NCBI RefSeq assembly: GCF_017433805.1
Contig: NZ_JAFRGN010000009.1
Span: 1 to 49,009 of the forward strand
Reading direction: 5' to 3'
DNA from: Butyrivibrio sp.
GTDB taxonomy: Bacteria; Bacillota; Clostridia; Lachnospirales; Lachnospiraceae
DNA length: 49,009 bases
Positions 1-7,128 of this stretch are shown in pieces. The position numbers and the translations under genes were made by a program. The number at the start of each line of letters is the position of its first letter. Position 1 is the first letter of the stretch. The notes under the pieces were generated by a model. It was not told where the DNA came from. It saw only the letters and a list, made by a program, of their open reading frames with translations, and did not search any database.

Positions 1-72
1 AGGAGTCTGTTTACTACCATAAAGAATTAGTTTGATAAATTCCGGTTTTGTGAAGCACACGAGGTGATCTTA

Positions 73-504
73 ATGATAAGAAAAATGAAAGAGGAAGATT
101 TGCAACAGTGTGGAGCGATATATGCTAAGGCGTTCCCTATAGAGTATTGGGGGATTGATTGGAACCCTGATAATGCAAAAGAATATTTATTGGATTATTA
201 CGAGCAGAAAAGATTTGTGGGATATGTGTATGAAGAAGATGACGTGGTAATTGGATGTATATTTGCATTAAGTAAGATATCAGGAAGTAAAAAAGAAATA
301 TATATTAACGAAATGGCAGTTTTACCTGAAAGACAGGGCCAAGGTATTGGCAGGCAATTACTGAAGACACTATTAGATTATAGTAAGGAATCAGGATATG
401 CTGGAGTTGTCCTTTATACCAGTGAATATGCACCTGCTTCCAAATTCTATGAAAATAATGGTTTTAAACTGTCACAAGGAACTATCTGTATGTATTGTGA
501 GTAA
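73..504 (+). CDS. GNAT family N-acetyltransferase
   Basis: A 143-residue single-domain GNAT protein that would transfer an acetyl group from acetyl-CoA to an amine; the substrate cannot be told. The acetyl-CoA binding motif is visible as LPERQGQGIGRQLL around residue 85, preceded by the IYINEMAV strand and followed by the ASKFYENNGF helix-turn typical of the family C-terminus. ATG at 73 is preferred over the in-frame GTG at 64, because AGGTGA (62-67) sits at the right distance from 73 and overlaps the GTG. A REP-like element starts two bases behind the stop codon. No operon partner is visible. Confidence 0.88.
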   Translation: MIRKMKEEDLQQCGAIYAKAFPIEYWGIDWNPDNAKEYLLDYYEQKRFVGYVYEEDDVVIGCIFALSKISGSKKEIYINEMAVLPERQGQGIGRQLLKTLLDYSKESGYAGVVLYTSEYAPASKFYENNGFKLSQGTICMYCE

Positions 505-505
505 G

Positions 506-537
506 TGGACCAGGGGGACGGGGTTCCTGGCTCATTT
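506..537 (+). repeat. REP-like element, copy A (degenerate single unit)
   Basis: A GGACC start followed by a GGGGGACGGGG core and a degenerate right arm (CTGGCTC instead of GTGGTCC). It begins two bases after the stop codon of the GNAT gene. It is one of seven related loci between 0.5 and 15.1 kb. Confidence 0.75.
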
Positions 538-711
538 TGCAAAGGCTTGAATATTGAAGAGGATGCAATGAGGCAGTTTCTAAACAATTTATAAACATTG
601 AAAAATTAAGAAAATCTTTTAACTATAATTTAGGTTTCTTATTCATAATTCATTCCAACAACAAACAATTTTTCACTGATAAATGTTCAGGAATTACTAA
701 GGAGTCTAATT

Positions 712-2196
712 ATGAAAAGAAACGAGTTAAAAAAGATCTTATCTTTAGCAATAGTAACAATCATGTGCGTAACTGTCACAGCATGCGGACAGACAGCCAC
801 ATCAACCGAAGGAACTGACACTGTAGTTACACAGGAAAGTACAGTTGAAGAAAGCAGCAACCCTTCTGATGCACCTGAAAAGCCGGACGGTGAGGCGCCT
901 GATGGAGCACCTGGAAATAAACCGGATGGAGGAGCACCTGGAAATCCTCCCGAAGGTGGTGGCGGCTTCGGAGGCGGAAGCAGCAGTGCTGATATCGATT
1001 ATCAGGGAGCGGTAGAAGTAACTGGCTCAGATACTCAGGATGGAAAGACCTATGCCAGCACAACAGCAGATGAGAGCGCACTTCTGATCAGCACAAGTGA
1101 CGACGTAACCATCACCAATGCAACTGTTACCAAGACCGGTGATTCAGATGGTGGAGACAATTGTAACTTCTATGGCCTTAATGCAGCTGTTCTTGTAAAA
1201 GACGGATCTACAACCACTATTACAGGAGCAAACATTACTTCTGATGCTGACGGAGCCAACGGCGTATTCTCATATGGTGGAAATGGTGGAAAGAATGGCG
1301 CTGAGGGTGATGGTACAACAGTCATAATTTCAGACAGTACTATCACAACAACAGGTGATGGCTCAGGTGGCATCATGACAACCGGTGGCGGTGTTACAAA
1401 GGCATCAAACCTTACAGTTGAGACTAGCGGAAGATCTTCAGCAGCCATCAGAACTGACAGGGGTGGCGGCACAGTTACTGTAGATGGTGGAACATATACA
1501 ACAAACGGTCTTGGCTCTCCTGCTATCTATTCAACTGCAGACATCACAGTTTCTAATGCAACTCTTGTTTCCAATCTTTCAGAGGGAGTCTGCATTGAGG
1601 GTATCAATTCAATTACCCTTAATGACTGCGATATGACTGCCAATAATACTGATACCAACGGAAATGCAACCTTCTATGACACAATCATGATCTACCAGTC
1701 CATGTCAGGAGATGCAGACAGTGGTACATCGGTATTTACAATGAACGGTGGAACACTTACCAGCAAGAATGGCCATGTTTTCCACGTAACAAATACAACT
1801 GCTGTTATTAACCTGGATAATGTAAAGATTATTAATATGGATTCAGAGAATATCCTGCTTTCAGTTTGTGCTGATGGCTGGAATGGCGACACAAACACAG
1901 CTACACTTAATGCAACTAACCAGATCCTTGAGGGAACGATCCTTGTTGGAAGTGATTCACAGCTTACACTTAATCTTACTGACGGATCTAGCTTCACAGG
2001 CACAATAGGCGGAAACATCACTAATGCCAAGGGCGAAACAGTTTCCACAGAAGTAGGGACAGTAGCTGTTTCTATAGATAAGAGCAGCACCTGGACACTT
2101 ACAGCAGATACCTATATCTCATCATTTGATGGAGATATTTCTAGTGTCGATACTAATGGATATACACTTTACGTTAATGGAGTTGCTCTGAACTAA
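712..2196 (+). CDS. Beta-helix-like surface lipoprotein with Gly/Pro-rich linker
   Basis: A 494-residue exported lipoprotein. Residues 1-25 are a lipoprotein signal peptide ending in the lipobox VTAC, so Cys25 is the likely acylated residue. Residues about 50-95 are a low-complexity linker of Pro-Asp-Gly and Gly-Gly repeats. The rest is Thr/Ser/Asn/Gly-rich with recurring strand motifs (VTITNATV, TTITGANI, TVIISDSTI, ITVSNATL), which indicates a right-handed parallel beta-helix as in polysaccharide-binding or adhesin-like proteins. The start has AAGGAG seven bases upstream. A second lipoprotein with the same plan lies at 40985-42553. A role in carbohydrate binding is inferred and no catalytic motif was recognised. 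Confidence 0.78.
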   Translation: MKRNELKKILSLAIVTIMCVTVTACGQTATSTEGTDTVVTQESTVEESSNPSDAPEKPDGEAPDGAPGNKPDGGAPGNPPEGGGGFGGGSSSADIDYQGAVEVTGSDTQDGKTYASTTADESALLISTSDDVTITNATVTKTGDSDGGDNCNFYGLNAAVLVKDGSTTTITGANITSDADGANGVFSYGGNGGKNGAEGDGTTVIISDSTITTTGDGSGGIMTTGGGVTKASNLTVETSGRSSAAIRTDRGGGTVTVDGGTYTTNGLGSPAIYSTADITVSNATLVSNLSEGVCIEGINSITLNDCDMTANNTDTNGNATFYDTIMIYQSMSGDADSGTSVFTMNGGTLTSKNGHVFHVTNTTAVINLDNVKIINMDSENILLSVCADGWNGDTNTATLNATNQILEGTILVGSDSQLTLNLTDGSSFTGTIGGNITNAKGETVSTEVGTVAVSIDKSSTWTLTADTYISSFDGDISSVDTNGYTLYVNGVALN

Positions 2197-2229
2197 GACA
2201 ACAAAAGATATCGTAATATAAAAAGTTGT

Positions 2230-2287
2230 ACCGCTCATAATCAATATCAATTAAGTGTTGATTTTTGAATATGGGCGGTTTATTATA
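2230..2287 (+). terminator. Rho-independent terminator
   Basis: Arms 2230-2239 (ACCGCTCATA) and 2270-2279 (TATGGGCGGT) pair with one G-U, followed by a T-rich stretch. It ends the lipoprotein transcript. Confidence 0.75.
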
Positions 2288-2342
2288 GTGATATATATTG
2301 CACACAATTAGATAGCGATAAATGTAAAAGAGGATATAGGTA

Positions 2343-2744
2343 ATGGGAAGAGTAGAAGTTCGTTACTGTTCAAGAACTAAATTTGGAAACACAAGAAGAA
2401 TAGCGGAAGCAATAGCCGAAGGAGCTTCAGTAAATGCTGTAAGCATAGATGATGAGCCGAGACTGTCAGAAAAAGCGGATATTCTTTTTCTTGGAGGCGC
2501 CCCATACGCAAATATTATGGCACCAGAGCTCAGGCAGTATGCTGAGGAACTTGATCCTGATATGGTGGGAAAGATAGTTCTTTTTACCACATCAAACTGG
2601 TCTAGAAGAACAGTCATGGCATTGAAAAAGATTTTTAAAGAAAAAGGCATAACAGTTGCAGAGGATTATTTCTACGCACACATGCTTAATATTGACGGTA
2701 AGATTGAGGCAGCAAAACAGTTTGGCGCAGAGAATGGAGTATGA
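2343..2744 (+). CDS. Flavodoxin-like domain protein
   Basis: A 133-residue protein with the flavodoxin fold. The N-terminal strand is followed by SRTKFGNTRRIAEAI, which matches the FMN phosphate-binding loop (T/S-x-T-G-N-T type, here with K-F-G-N-T), and ADILFLGGAPYANIMAP in the middle resembles the second FMN loop. LFTTSNWSRR is the third strand and its loop. It probably carries FMN and takes part in electron transfer or quinone-type reduction in the cytoplasm, but the partner is unknown. It is flanked by terminators on both sides and so looks monocistronic. AGAGGATATAGG precedes the ATG. Confidence 0.82.
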   Translation: MGRVEVRYCSRTKFGNTRRIAEAIAEGASVNAVSIDDEPRLSEKADILFLGGAPYANIMAPELRQYAEELDPDMVGKIVLFTTSNWSRRTVMALKKIFKEKGITVAEDYFYAHMLNIDGKIEAAKQFGAENGV

Positions 2745-2752
2745 ACAGATAG

Positions 2753-2784
2753 AAACCCATAACCATAAGGTTGTGGGTTTTTAT
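2753..2784 (+). terminator. Rho-independent terminator
   Basis: AAACCCATAACC and GGTTGTGGGTTT form a 12-bp stem with one G-U around a four-base loop, followed by TTTATATA. Confidence 0.85.
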
Positions 2785-2821
2785 ATATGAAAATGCCAGC
2801 TAATCAGCTACAATAGTTAGT

Positions 2822-4141
2822 ATGACTAAAGGATCAATAACCAAAAATCTCATATTGTTTGCAATACCAGTGTTCTTCGGGCAGCTCCTTCAACAGCTCT
2901 ACAATGTAGTTGACTCCATTGTTGTTGGAAATGTCCTGGGAAAAGAGGCGCTGGCAGCAGTTAGTACAGCAGGAAGCCTTATCTTTTTGATGGTAGGCTT
3001 TATAAACGGCCTGTTCATGGGCAATAGCGTTATCATCGGTAAAAGATATGGCGCAGGAGACGATGAAGGAGTGGCGGTTGCAACCCACACAGGAATTGCC
3101 TTTGCCATCATCATGGGACTTGCGATGACTGTGTTTGGATATTTCTTTACTCCAACGATCCTGAGATGGATGGGAACTCCGGCGGATGTAATGCCAAGGT
3201 CTACCCTGTATTTCAAAATATATTTCCTGGGAGGCCTTGGTAATATTCTGTACAGTGCCTGTTGCGGCGTTTTCCAGGCTATGGGCGATTCCAAGAGACC
3301 CCTGTATTACCTGATCGTCAGCACAATTCTCAACACTGTATTAGATATTTCTTTTGTGAAGTTCCTGGGATTTGGAATCGGAGGAGCGGCTCTTGCCACC
3401 ATCATTGCACAGTTTGTAAGTGCAATCCTTGCATTTTCCAAGCTTACCAGAGTTGATGGACCACACAGAATCTACCTTAAGAAGCTGCGGATCCACGAAG
3501 CGACGCTTAAGAAAGAGCTGATGATAGGCTTCCCAACTGGAATTCAGAACAGCGTTATCGCGATTGGAAACGTGGTGGTACAGTCTAACATCAATGCCTT
3601 TGGCTCCGTTGCCATGGCTGGCTGTGGCAGTTATTTCAAGCTGGAAGGATTTGTCTTTTTACCTATTACCTGTATGTGCATGGCGCTCACTACCTTTGTA
3701 AGTCAGAACATGGGCGCTGGACAGATGGATAGGGTAAAAAAGGGATCTGTCATCGGAAGCTTTATCGGTGTAGCTTGTGCTGAAATAATCGGAGTGATAT
3801 GTTTTCTTTTTGCACCTATTTTTCTCAGGGTGTTTTCAAATGAAGCACAGGTTCTGATGGTTGGTGTGACACAGGCAAGGACGGAGAGCTTGTTCTATTG
3901 CCTCCTTGCCCTTAGCCACTGCCTTGCTGGAGTATACAGAGGTGCTGGTAAAACAACGGTTCCTATGATCGTTATGCTTTCAAGCTGGTGTCTTCTCAGA
4001 ATCACCTATATAACCATAATTGTGCGGATAATACCGGTCGTTAACGTGATATTCTGGGCATATCCACTTACATGGTCAGTAAGCTCTATTATTTTTGTAA
4101 TATACTATTTCAGAGGCAATTGGATGAAACTGGCGTACTGA
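2822..4141 (+). CDS. MATE family efflux transporter
   Basis: A 439-residue integral membrane protein with about twelve hydrophobic segments. The N-terminus (MTKGSITKNLILFAIP, then QLLQQLYNVVDSIVVGN) and the paired GAGQMDRVKKG / GAGKTTVPM elements of the two halves are typical of the MATE/NorM-DinF superfamily, which exports cationic drugs or metabolites in exchange for Na+ or H+. A second MATE gene follows after 31 bases, so the two are probably co-transcribed. No Shine-Dalgarno sequence precedes the ATG, and a TACAAT box ends only seven bases upstream, so a leaderless transcript is possible. The substrate is unknown. Confidence 0.92.
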   Translation: MTKGSITKNLILFAIPVFFGQLLQQLYNVVDSIVVGNVLGKEALAAVSTAGSLIFLMVGFINGLFMGNSVIIGKRYGAGDDEGVAVATHTGIAFAIIMGLAMTVFGYFFTPTILRWMGTPADVMPRSTLYFKIYFLGGLGNILYSACCGVFQAMGDSKRPLYYLIVSTILNTVLDISFVKFLGFGIGGAALATIIAQFVSAILAFSKLTRVDGPHRIYLKKLRIHEATLKKELMIGFPTGIQNSVIAIGNVVVQSNINAFGSVAMAGCGSYFKLEGFVFLPITCMCMALTTFVSQNMGAGQMDRVKKGSVIGSFIGVACAEIIGVICFLFAPIFLRVFSNEAQVLMVGVTQARTESLFYCLLALSHCLAGVYRGAGKTTVPMIVMLSSWCLLRITYITIIVRIIPVVNVIFWAYPLTWSVSSIIFVIYYFRGNWMKLAY

Positions 4142-4172
4142 TTTATACATGAAAAGAAATGGCGAATAAATT

Positions 4173-5519
4173 ATGAAATCTAATAAATCTGCAATTTTAA
4201 ATATGACCGAGGGAAATCCAGTTTCTCTTTTGATCCAATTCTCTATACCTATGCTTATAGGGAATTTGTTTCAGCAGCTGTACAACCTGGTGGATTCCAT
4301 TATTGTAGGTCAGTTTGTTGGCGCAGATGCCCTGGCGGCAATTGGAGCCACAGGATCCGTCACCTTCCTTTTTTTTGCCCTGTGTAACGGAATTGGTAGT
4401 GGCGGCGGAATCATAACTTCCCAGTTCTTTGGGAAAGGAAATGTGGGCGAGATAAAGAGCTGTATCGTAAATACAGGCTACATTATGCTGGTATTTCCGC
4501 TTGTTGTGGGAACCTGTGCATTCTTCCTGGCCGCTCCTACGCTGGCTCTTTTGGATACTCCTGATGAGATCATGAGAGATGCTGTGGTCTACATGCAGAT
4601 CATGTGCGTGGGCATAGTTTTCGTTTCACTCTATAACTATGCTTCATCAATGCTACGAGCTCTTGGGGATTCCAAGACTCCGCTGTATTTCCTTATCTTT
4701 TCCTGCATCCTGAACACAGTTCTTGACGTTCTCTTCGTGTGCGTGCTGCACATGAGCGTTGTGGGTGCAGGCATTGCCACAGTGATCTCGCAGTTCGTTT
4801 CAGGCATCAGCTGCCTCTTGTATGCAATTGCCAGAAATGAATATTTCCACATGGAAAAGAGCGATATGAAGTTTGACAGGCAGATTTCTGTTAAGATTTT
4901 GAAGCTTGGTATTCCGCTTTCTCTACAGTTTTCACTAATTGCTATTTCATGTATGGCGCTTCAGAAGGTTGTTAATTCCTATGGAAAAGTTGCAGTTGCT
5001 GCTTTCACTGCAACAAGCAGAATTGAGCAGATCATCCATCAGCCATACCAGACCCTTGGAGCAGCTCTTTCAACCTTTACAGGTCAGAACTACGGCGCCA
5101 ATAAGAAGGAGAGAATAACAGAGGGTTATCACAAGGGACTTCTTCTAATGGTAATATTCTCTGTCCTGATGCTGCCACTGATACAGCTCTTTGGCGAAGA
5201 AATCATTCGAATATTCGTCGAAGATGAAGAAGTTATACTAATGGGCGCCAAGGCTCTTAAGATAACCAGTCTGTTCTATGTAATGCTGGGAATTATCTAT
5301 GTTGTAAGAGGCGTTCTAAACGGCCTTGGAGATTCGTTCTTTGCGCTGTTTAACGGCATTGTGGAAGTTATAGGAAGATTCACTGTGCCTATTATGTTGA
5401 CCTCTATCACAGTGATCGGACTATGGGGTATCTGGTGGTCAGTGGGAATTGTCTGGGCAATAAGCGGTATCACTGCCTGGATGAGATATATATATTTCAA
5501 GAAAAAGATATGGCAATGA
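4173..5519 (+). CDS. MATE family efflux transporter
   Basis: A 448-residue MATE protein, paralogous to the gene just upstream (QLYNLVDSIIVGQFVGADALAAIG region) and to the one at 10172. It has about twelve membrane segments and the conserved ALGDSKTPLYF and GQNYGANKKERI motifs. The ribosome binding site is weak (GAAAAGAAATGG), so translation may be coupled to the upstream MATE gene, whose stop lies 31 bases away. Two adjacent MATE proteins could work separately or as a pair, but MATE proteins normally act as monomers. A REP-like unit starts two bases after the stop, followed by a six-unit palindrome array. Confidence 0.92.
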   Translation: MKSNKSAILNMTEGNPVSLLIQFSIPMLIGNLFQQLYNLVDSIIVGQFVGADALAAIGATGSVTFLFFALCNGIGSGGGIITSQFFGKGNVGEIKSCIVNTGYIMLVFPLVVGTCAFFLAAPTLALLDTPDEIMRDAVVYMQIMCVGIVFVSLYNYASSMLRALGDSKTPLYFLIFSCILNTVLDVLFVCVLHMSVVGAGIATVISQFVSGISCLLYAIARNEYFHMEKSDMKFDRQISVKILKLGIPLSLQFSLIAISCMALQKVVNSYGKVAVAAFTATSRIEQIIHQPYQTLGAALSTFTGQNYGANKKERITEGYHKGLLLMVIFSVLMLPLIQLFGEEIIRIFVEDEEVILMGAKALKITSLFYVMLGIIYVVRGVLNGLGDSFFALFNGIVEVIGRFTVPIMLTSITVIGLWGIWWSVGIVWAISGITAWMRYIYFKKKIWQ

Positions 5520-5521
5520 AA

Positions 5522-5555
5522 TGGTCCTAGGGGACGGGGTTAGTGGTCCATTTTT
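5522..5555 (+). repeat. REP-like element, copy B (single unit)
   Basis: TGGTCC...GGGGACGGGGTTAGTGG...TCCA with short terminal complementarity and a T run behind it. It lies two bases after the MATE stop codon, so it could also act as a terminator. Confidence 0.82.
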
Positions 5556-5566
5556 GTAGACCTGAT

Positions 5567-5869
5567 ACTGTTGAAATGTCGAATATAGAGATTTTCAACA
5601 GTCCAAAAGAGACCTATCAACCTGTTGAAAAAGCTAGATTATGAGAAAACAACAGTAATAAATTGGCTATTTAACCTGTTGAAAAGATGCTTTGTAGTGA
5701 TTTCAACAGTAAAAAACAGGTTGATAATACTGTTGGAATTAAAGATACTCGAATATCAACAGTAAAGATAGCAAGAAATGGCCTGTTGGAAAATGGATTT
5801 TGTGAATACCAACAGTAAAGATAGCAAGAAATGGCCTGTTGAAAAATTGGATTTTAGAATACCAACAGT
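5567..5869. repeat. Six-unit array of interspaced inverted repeats (CTGTTGAAA type)
   Basis: Six units of 35-36 bp start at 5567, 5621, 5675, 5729, 5782 and 5835, a period of 54 bp and then 53 bp. Each begins with (A/C)CTGTTG(A/G)AA and ends with its near-complement, ending in CAACAGT. The 15-16 bp interior differs between most units. The five spacers between units are all exactly 18 bp; three are unique and the last two are identical, so the array has grown by tandem duplication of a whole 53-bp period. Unit 5 has TTGG paired with CCAA where units 1 and 3 have TTGA with TCAA, a compensatory change. It fills most of the gap between the second MATE gene and a GNAT gene. This is not a CRISPR: only the arms are conserved, alternate arms are inverted, and no cas gene is near. 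Confidence 0.88.
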
Positions 5870-5941
5870 AAAACCGCATTTCAATTGTAATATTGACATG
5901 TTTTTGGCCCTACAATCATATACTTGGGAGATTGACGGTTA

Positions 5942-6388
5942 ATGGAAATATCAGTTATATCTTATGGTCATCCACTATGGGATGAAACTATTTCTTTTGC
6001 TGAGAACTGCTCATGGAAAGCCGGGCCATACCTGGCAAAGAGAATGAGAAATAACGAGTTCGAAGAAATTGAACGAGTAATCGTGGCAACGGAGAATGAT
6101 ATGCCTGTTGCGTACTGCACATTTTCTTTGAAAGATGAGCTACCTGAGACTTCGGAATATACTCCGTTTATAGGCTTTATGTTTGTAGATGAGAAATGCA
6201 GGGGCAAAAGAGTATCCGAAAAAATGATAGAAGTTGCTTCGGAGTATGCTAAGAGTATCGGCTACGAAACAATATATATCCTGAGCGGCGAAGTAGGTCT
6301 TTACGAGAAATATGGCTTTGAAAAAATAGGTGATGAAGAAACTGTATATGGCACAGTAGATCAGTTGTTTCAAAAGAAATTGATCTAG
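5942..6388 (+). CDS. GNAT family N-acetyltransferase
   Basis: A 148-residue GNAT protein. The middle strand (TPFIGFMFVDEKCRGKRVSE) contains the CRGKRV variant of the R/Q-x-x-G-x-G/A acetyl-CoA loop, followed by the helix KMIEVASEYAKSIGY and the terminal GLYEKYGFEKIG motif. The substrate is unknown. It follows the palindrome array, and a TTGACA/TATACT-like pair near 5893-5924 may be its promoter, though the spacing is long. The ATG follows GGGAGATTGACGGTTA, with GGGAG as the likely ribosome binding site. Confidence 0.85.
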   Translation: MEISVISYGHPLWDETISFAENCSWKAGPYLAKRMRNNEFEEIERVIVATENDMPVAYCTFSLKDELPETSEYTPFIGFMFVDEKCRGKRVSEKMIEVASEYAKSIGYETIYILSGEVGLYEKYGFEKIGDEETVYGTVDQLFQKKLI

Positions 6389-6415
6389 CGTAGGGGATTA
6401 AGCAGGGGAATTCAT

Positions 6416-6475
6416 ATGAACAAAGAATGGTCGGATAAAAACAAACTGTGTCAGACAGAGAAAAAGCGAGGATAG
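6416..6475 (+). pseudogene. Small ORF, probable N-terminal remnant of a DinB-like gene
   Basis: ATG 6416 with CAGGGGAA upstream encodes 19 residues beginning MNKEWSDKNK and stops at 6475, four bases before the MmcQ-MGMT start. The opening resembles the first residues of Lachnospiraceae DinB-like proteins as I recall them, so it may be the stub of a deleted gene. It could also be a leader peptide coupled to the next gene. The assignment is weak. Confidence 0.35.
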
Positions 6476-6479
6476 TCTT

Positions 6480-7103
6480 ATGAGAACAAGAGAAGAAGCG
6501 CTAAAATACGGTCTGTCTTTTCCGGGAACCTATCAGGAGGCTCCATTTCATGATCAGAACTGGCAGCTTGTCAGGGTAAAAAAATCCAAGAAAGCCTTTT
6601 TATGGACTTATGAAAAAGATGGCTTCATCAATTTGAATCTCAAGGTGGACCCTGAGTGGCGAGACCTCTGGAGAAAGACGTATACAGCCGTAATTCCTGC
6701 ATATCATCAGAATAAAGAGCACTGGAACACAGTTATCCTGGATGGTTCAATCCCTGACGATGTCATAAAAAGAATGATCGCAGAGAGCTACGACCTTGTC
6801 ACAGATTCACCTACAAAAAGAATTTATGAAGCAGTAAAGAAAATTCCAAAAGGAAAAGTTGCCACCTATGCTGACGTTGCAGAGATGGCCGGTGATAGGA
6901 AAATGGCAAGAGCTGTTGGCAATGCCCTTCACAAAAATCCAGATCCAAGTACCATTCCCTGCCACCGCGTTGTCAATTCAAAGGGAGAACTTGCAGGTGA
7001 ATACGCCTTTGGCGGAGCCTGGAAGCAGGCACAGATATTGGAGAGCGAAGGCGTCGAAGTTTTCGAGGGCAAGGTTAATCTGGATAAATATAGAATTAAA
7101 TAA
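6480..7103 (+). CDS. MmcQ/YjbR domain fused to methylated-DNA-cysteine methyltransferase-like domain
   Basis: A 207-residue two-domain protein. Residues 1-105 are an MmcQ/YjbR-like (DUF419, CyaY-like fold) domain, recognised from LSFPGTYQEAPF, the RVKKSKKAF strand and WNTVILDGSIPDDVIKRMI. Residues 113-200 are the C-terminal domain of O6-alkylguanine-DNA alkyltransferase: IYEAVKKIPKGKVATYADVAE, RAVGNAL with the Arg finger region, and PCHRVV carrying the acceptor Cys161. It would repair O6-alkylguanine by transferring the alkyl group to Cys161, or act as an alkyltransferase-like sensor. The MmcQ part may help bind DNA, which is inference. The ATG follows GCGAGGAT at normal distance. Confidence 0.87.
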   Translation: MRTREEALKYGLSFPGTYQEAPFHDQNWQLVRVKKSKKAFLWTYEKDGFINLNLKVDPEWRDLWRKTYTAVIPAYHQNKEHWNTVILDGSIPDDVIKRMIAESYDLVTDSPTKRIYEAVKKIPKGKVATYADVAEMAGDRKMARAVGNALHKNPDPSTIPCHRVVNSKGELAGEYAFGGAWKQAQILESEGVEVFEGKVNLDKYRIK

Positions 7104-7128
7104 ATGTTTGGAAAATGAGGAGTAAGTT

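Noticed and set aside
539-595. Short tail-like frame ending at 595 (CKGLNIEEDAMRQFLNNL)
   Set aside because: It could be the C-terminus of a lost gene, but it is too short and has no start or parent family.
5567-5869. CRISPR array
   Set aside because: Repeats are conserved only in their 7-10 bp arms, alternate arms are inverted, spacers are just 18 bp and two are identical, and there are no cas genes or leader.
5893-5916. Promoter TTGACA/TACAAT before the GNAT gene at 5942
   Set aside because: The gap is only 12 bp; a TATACT further down gives 20 bp, so neither spacing is good.
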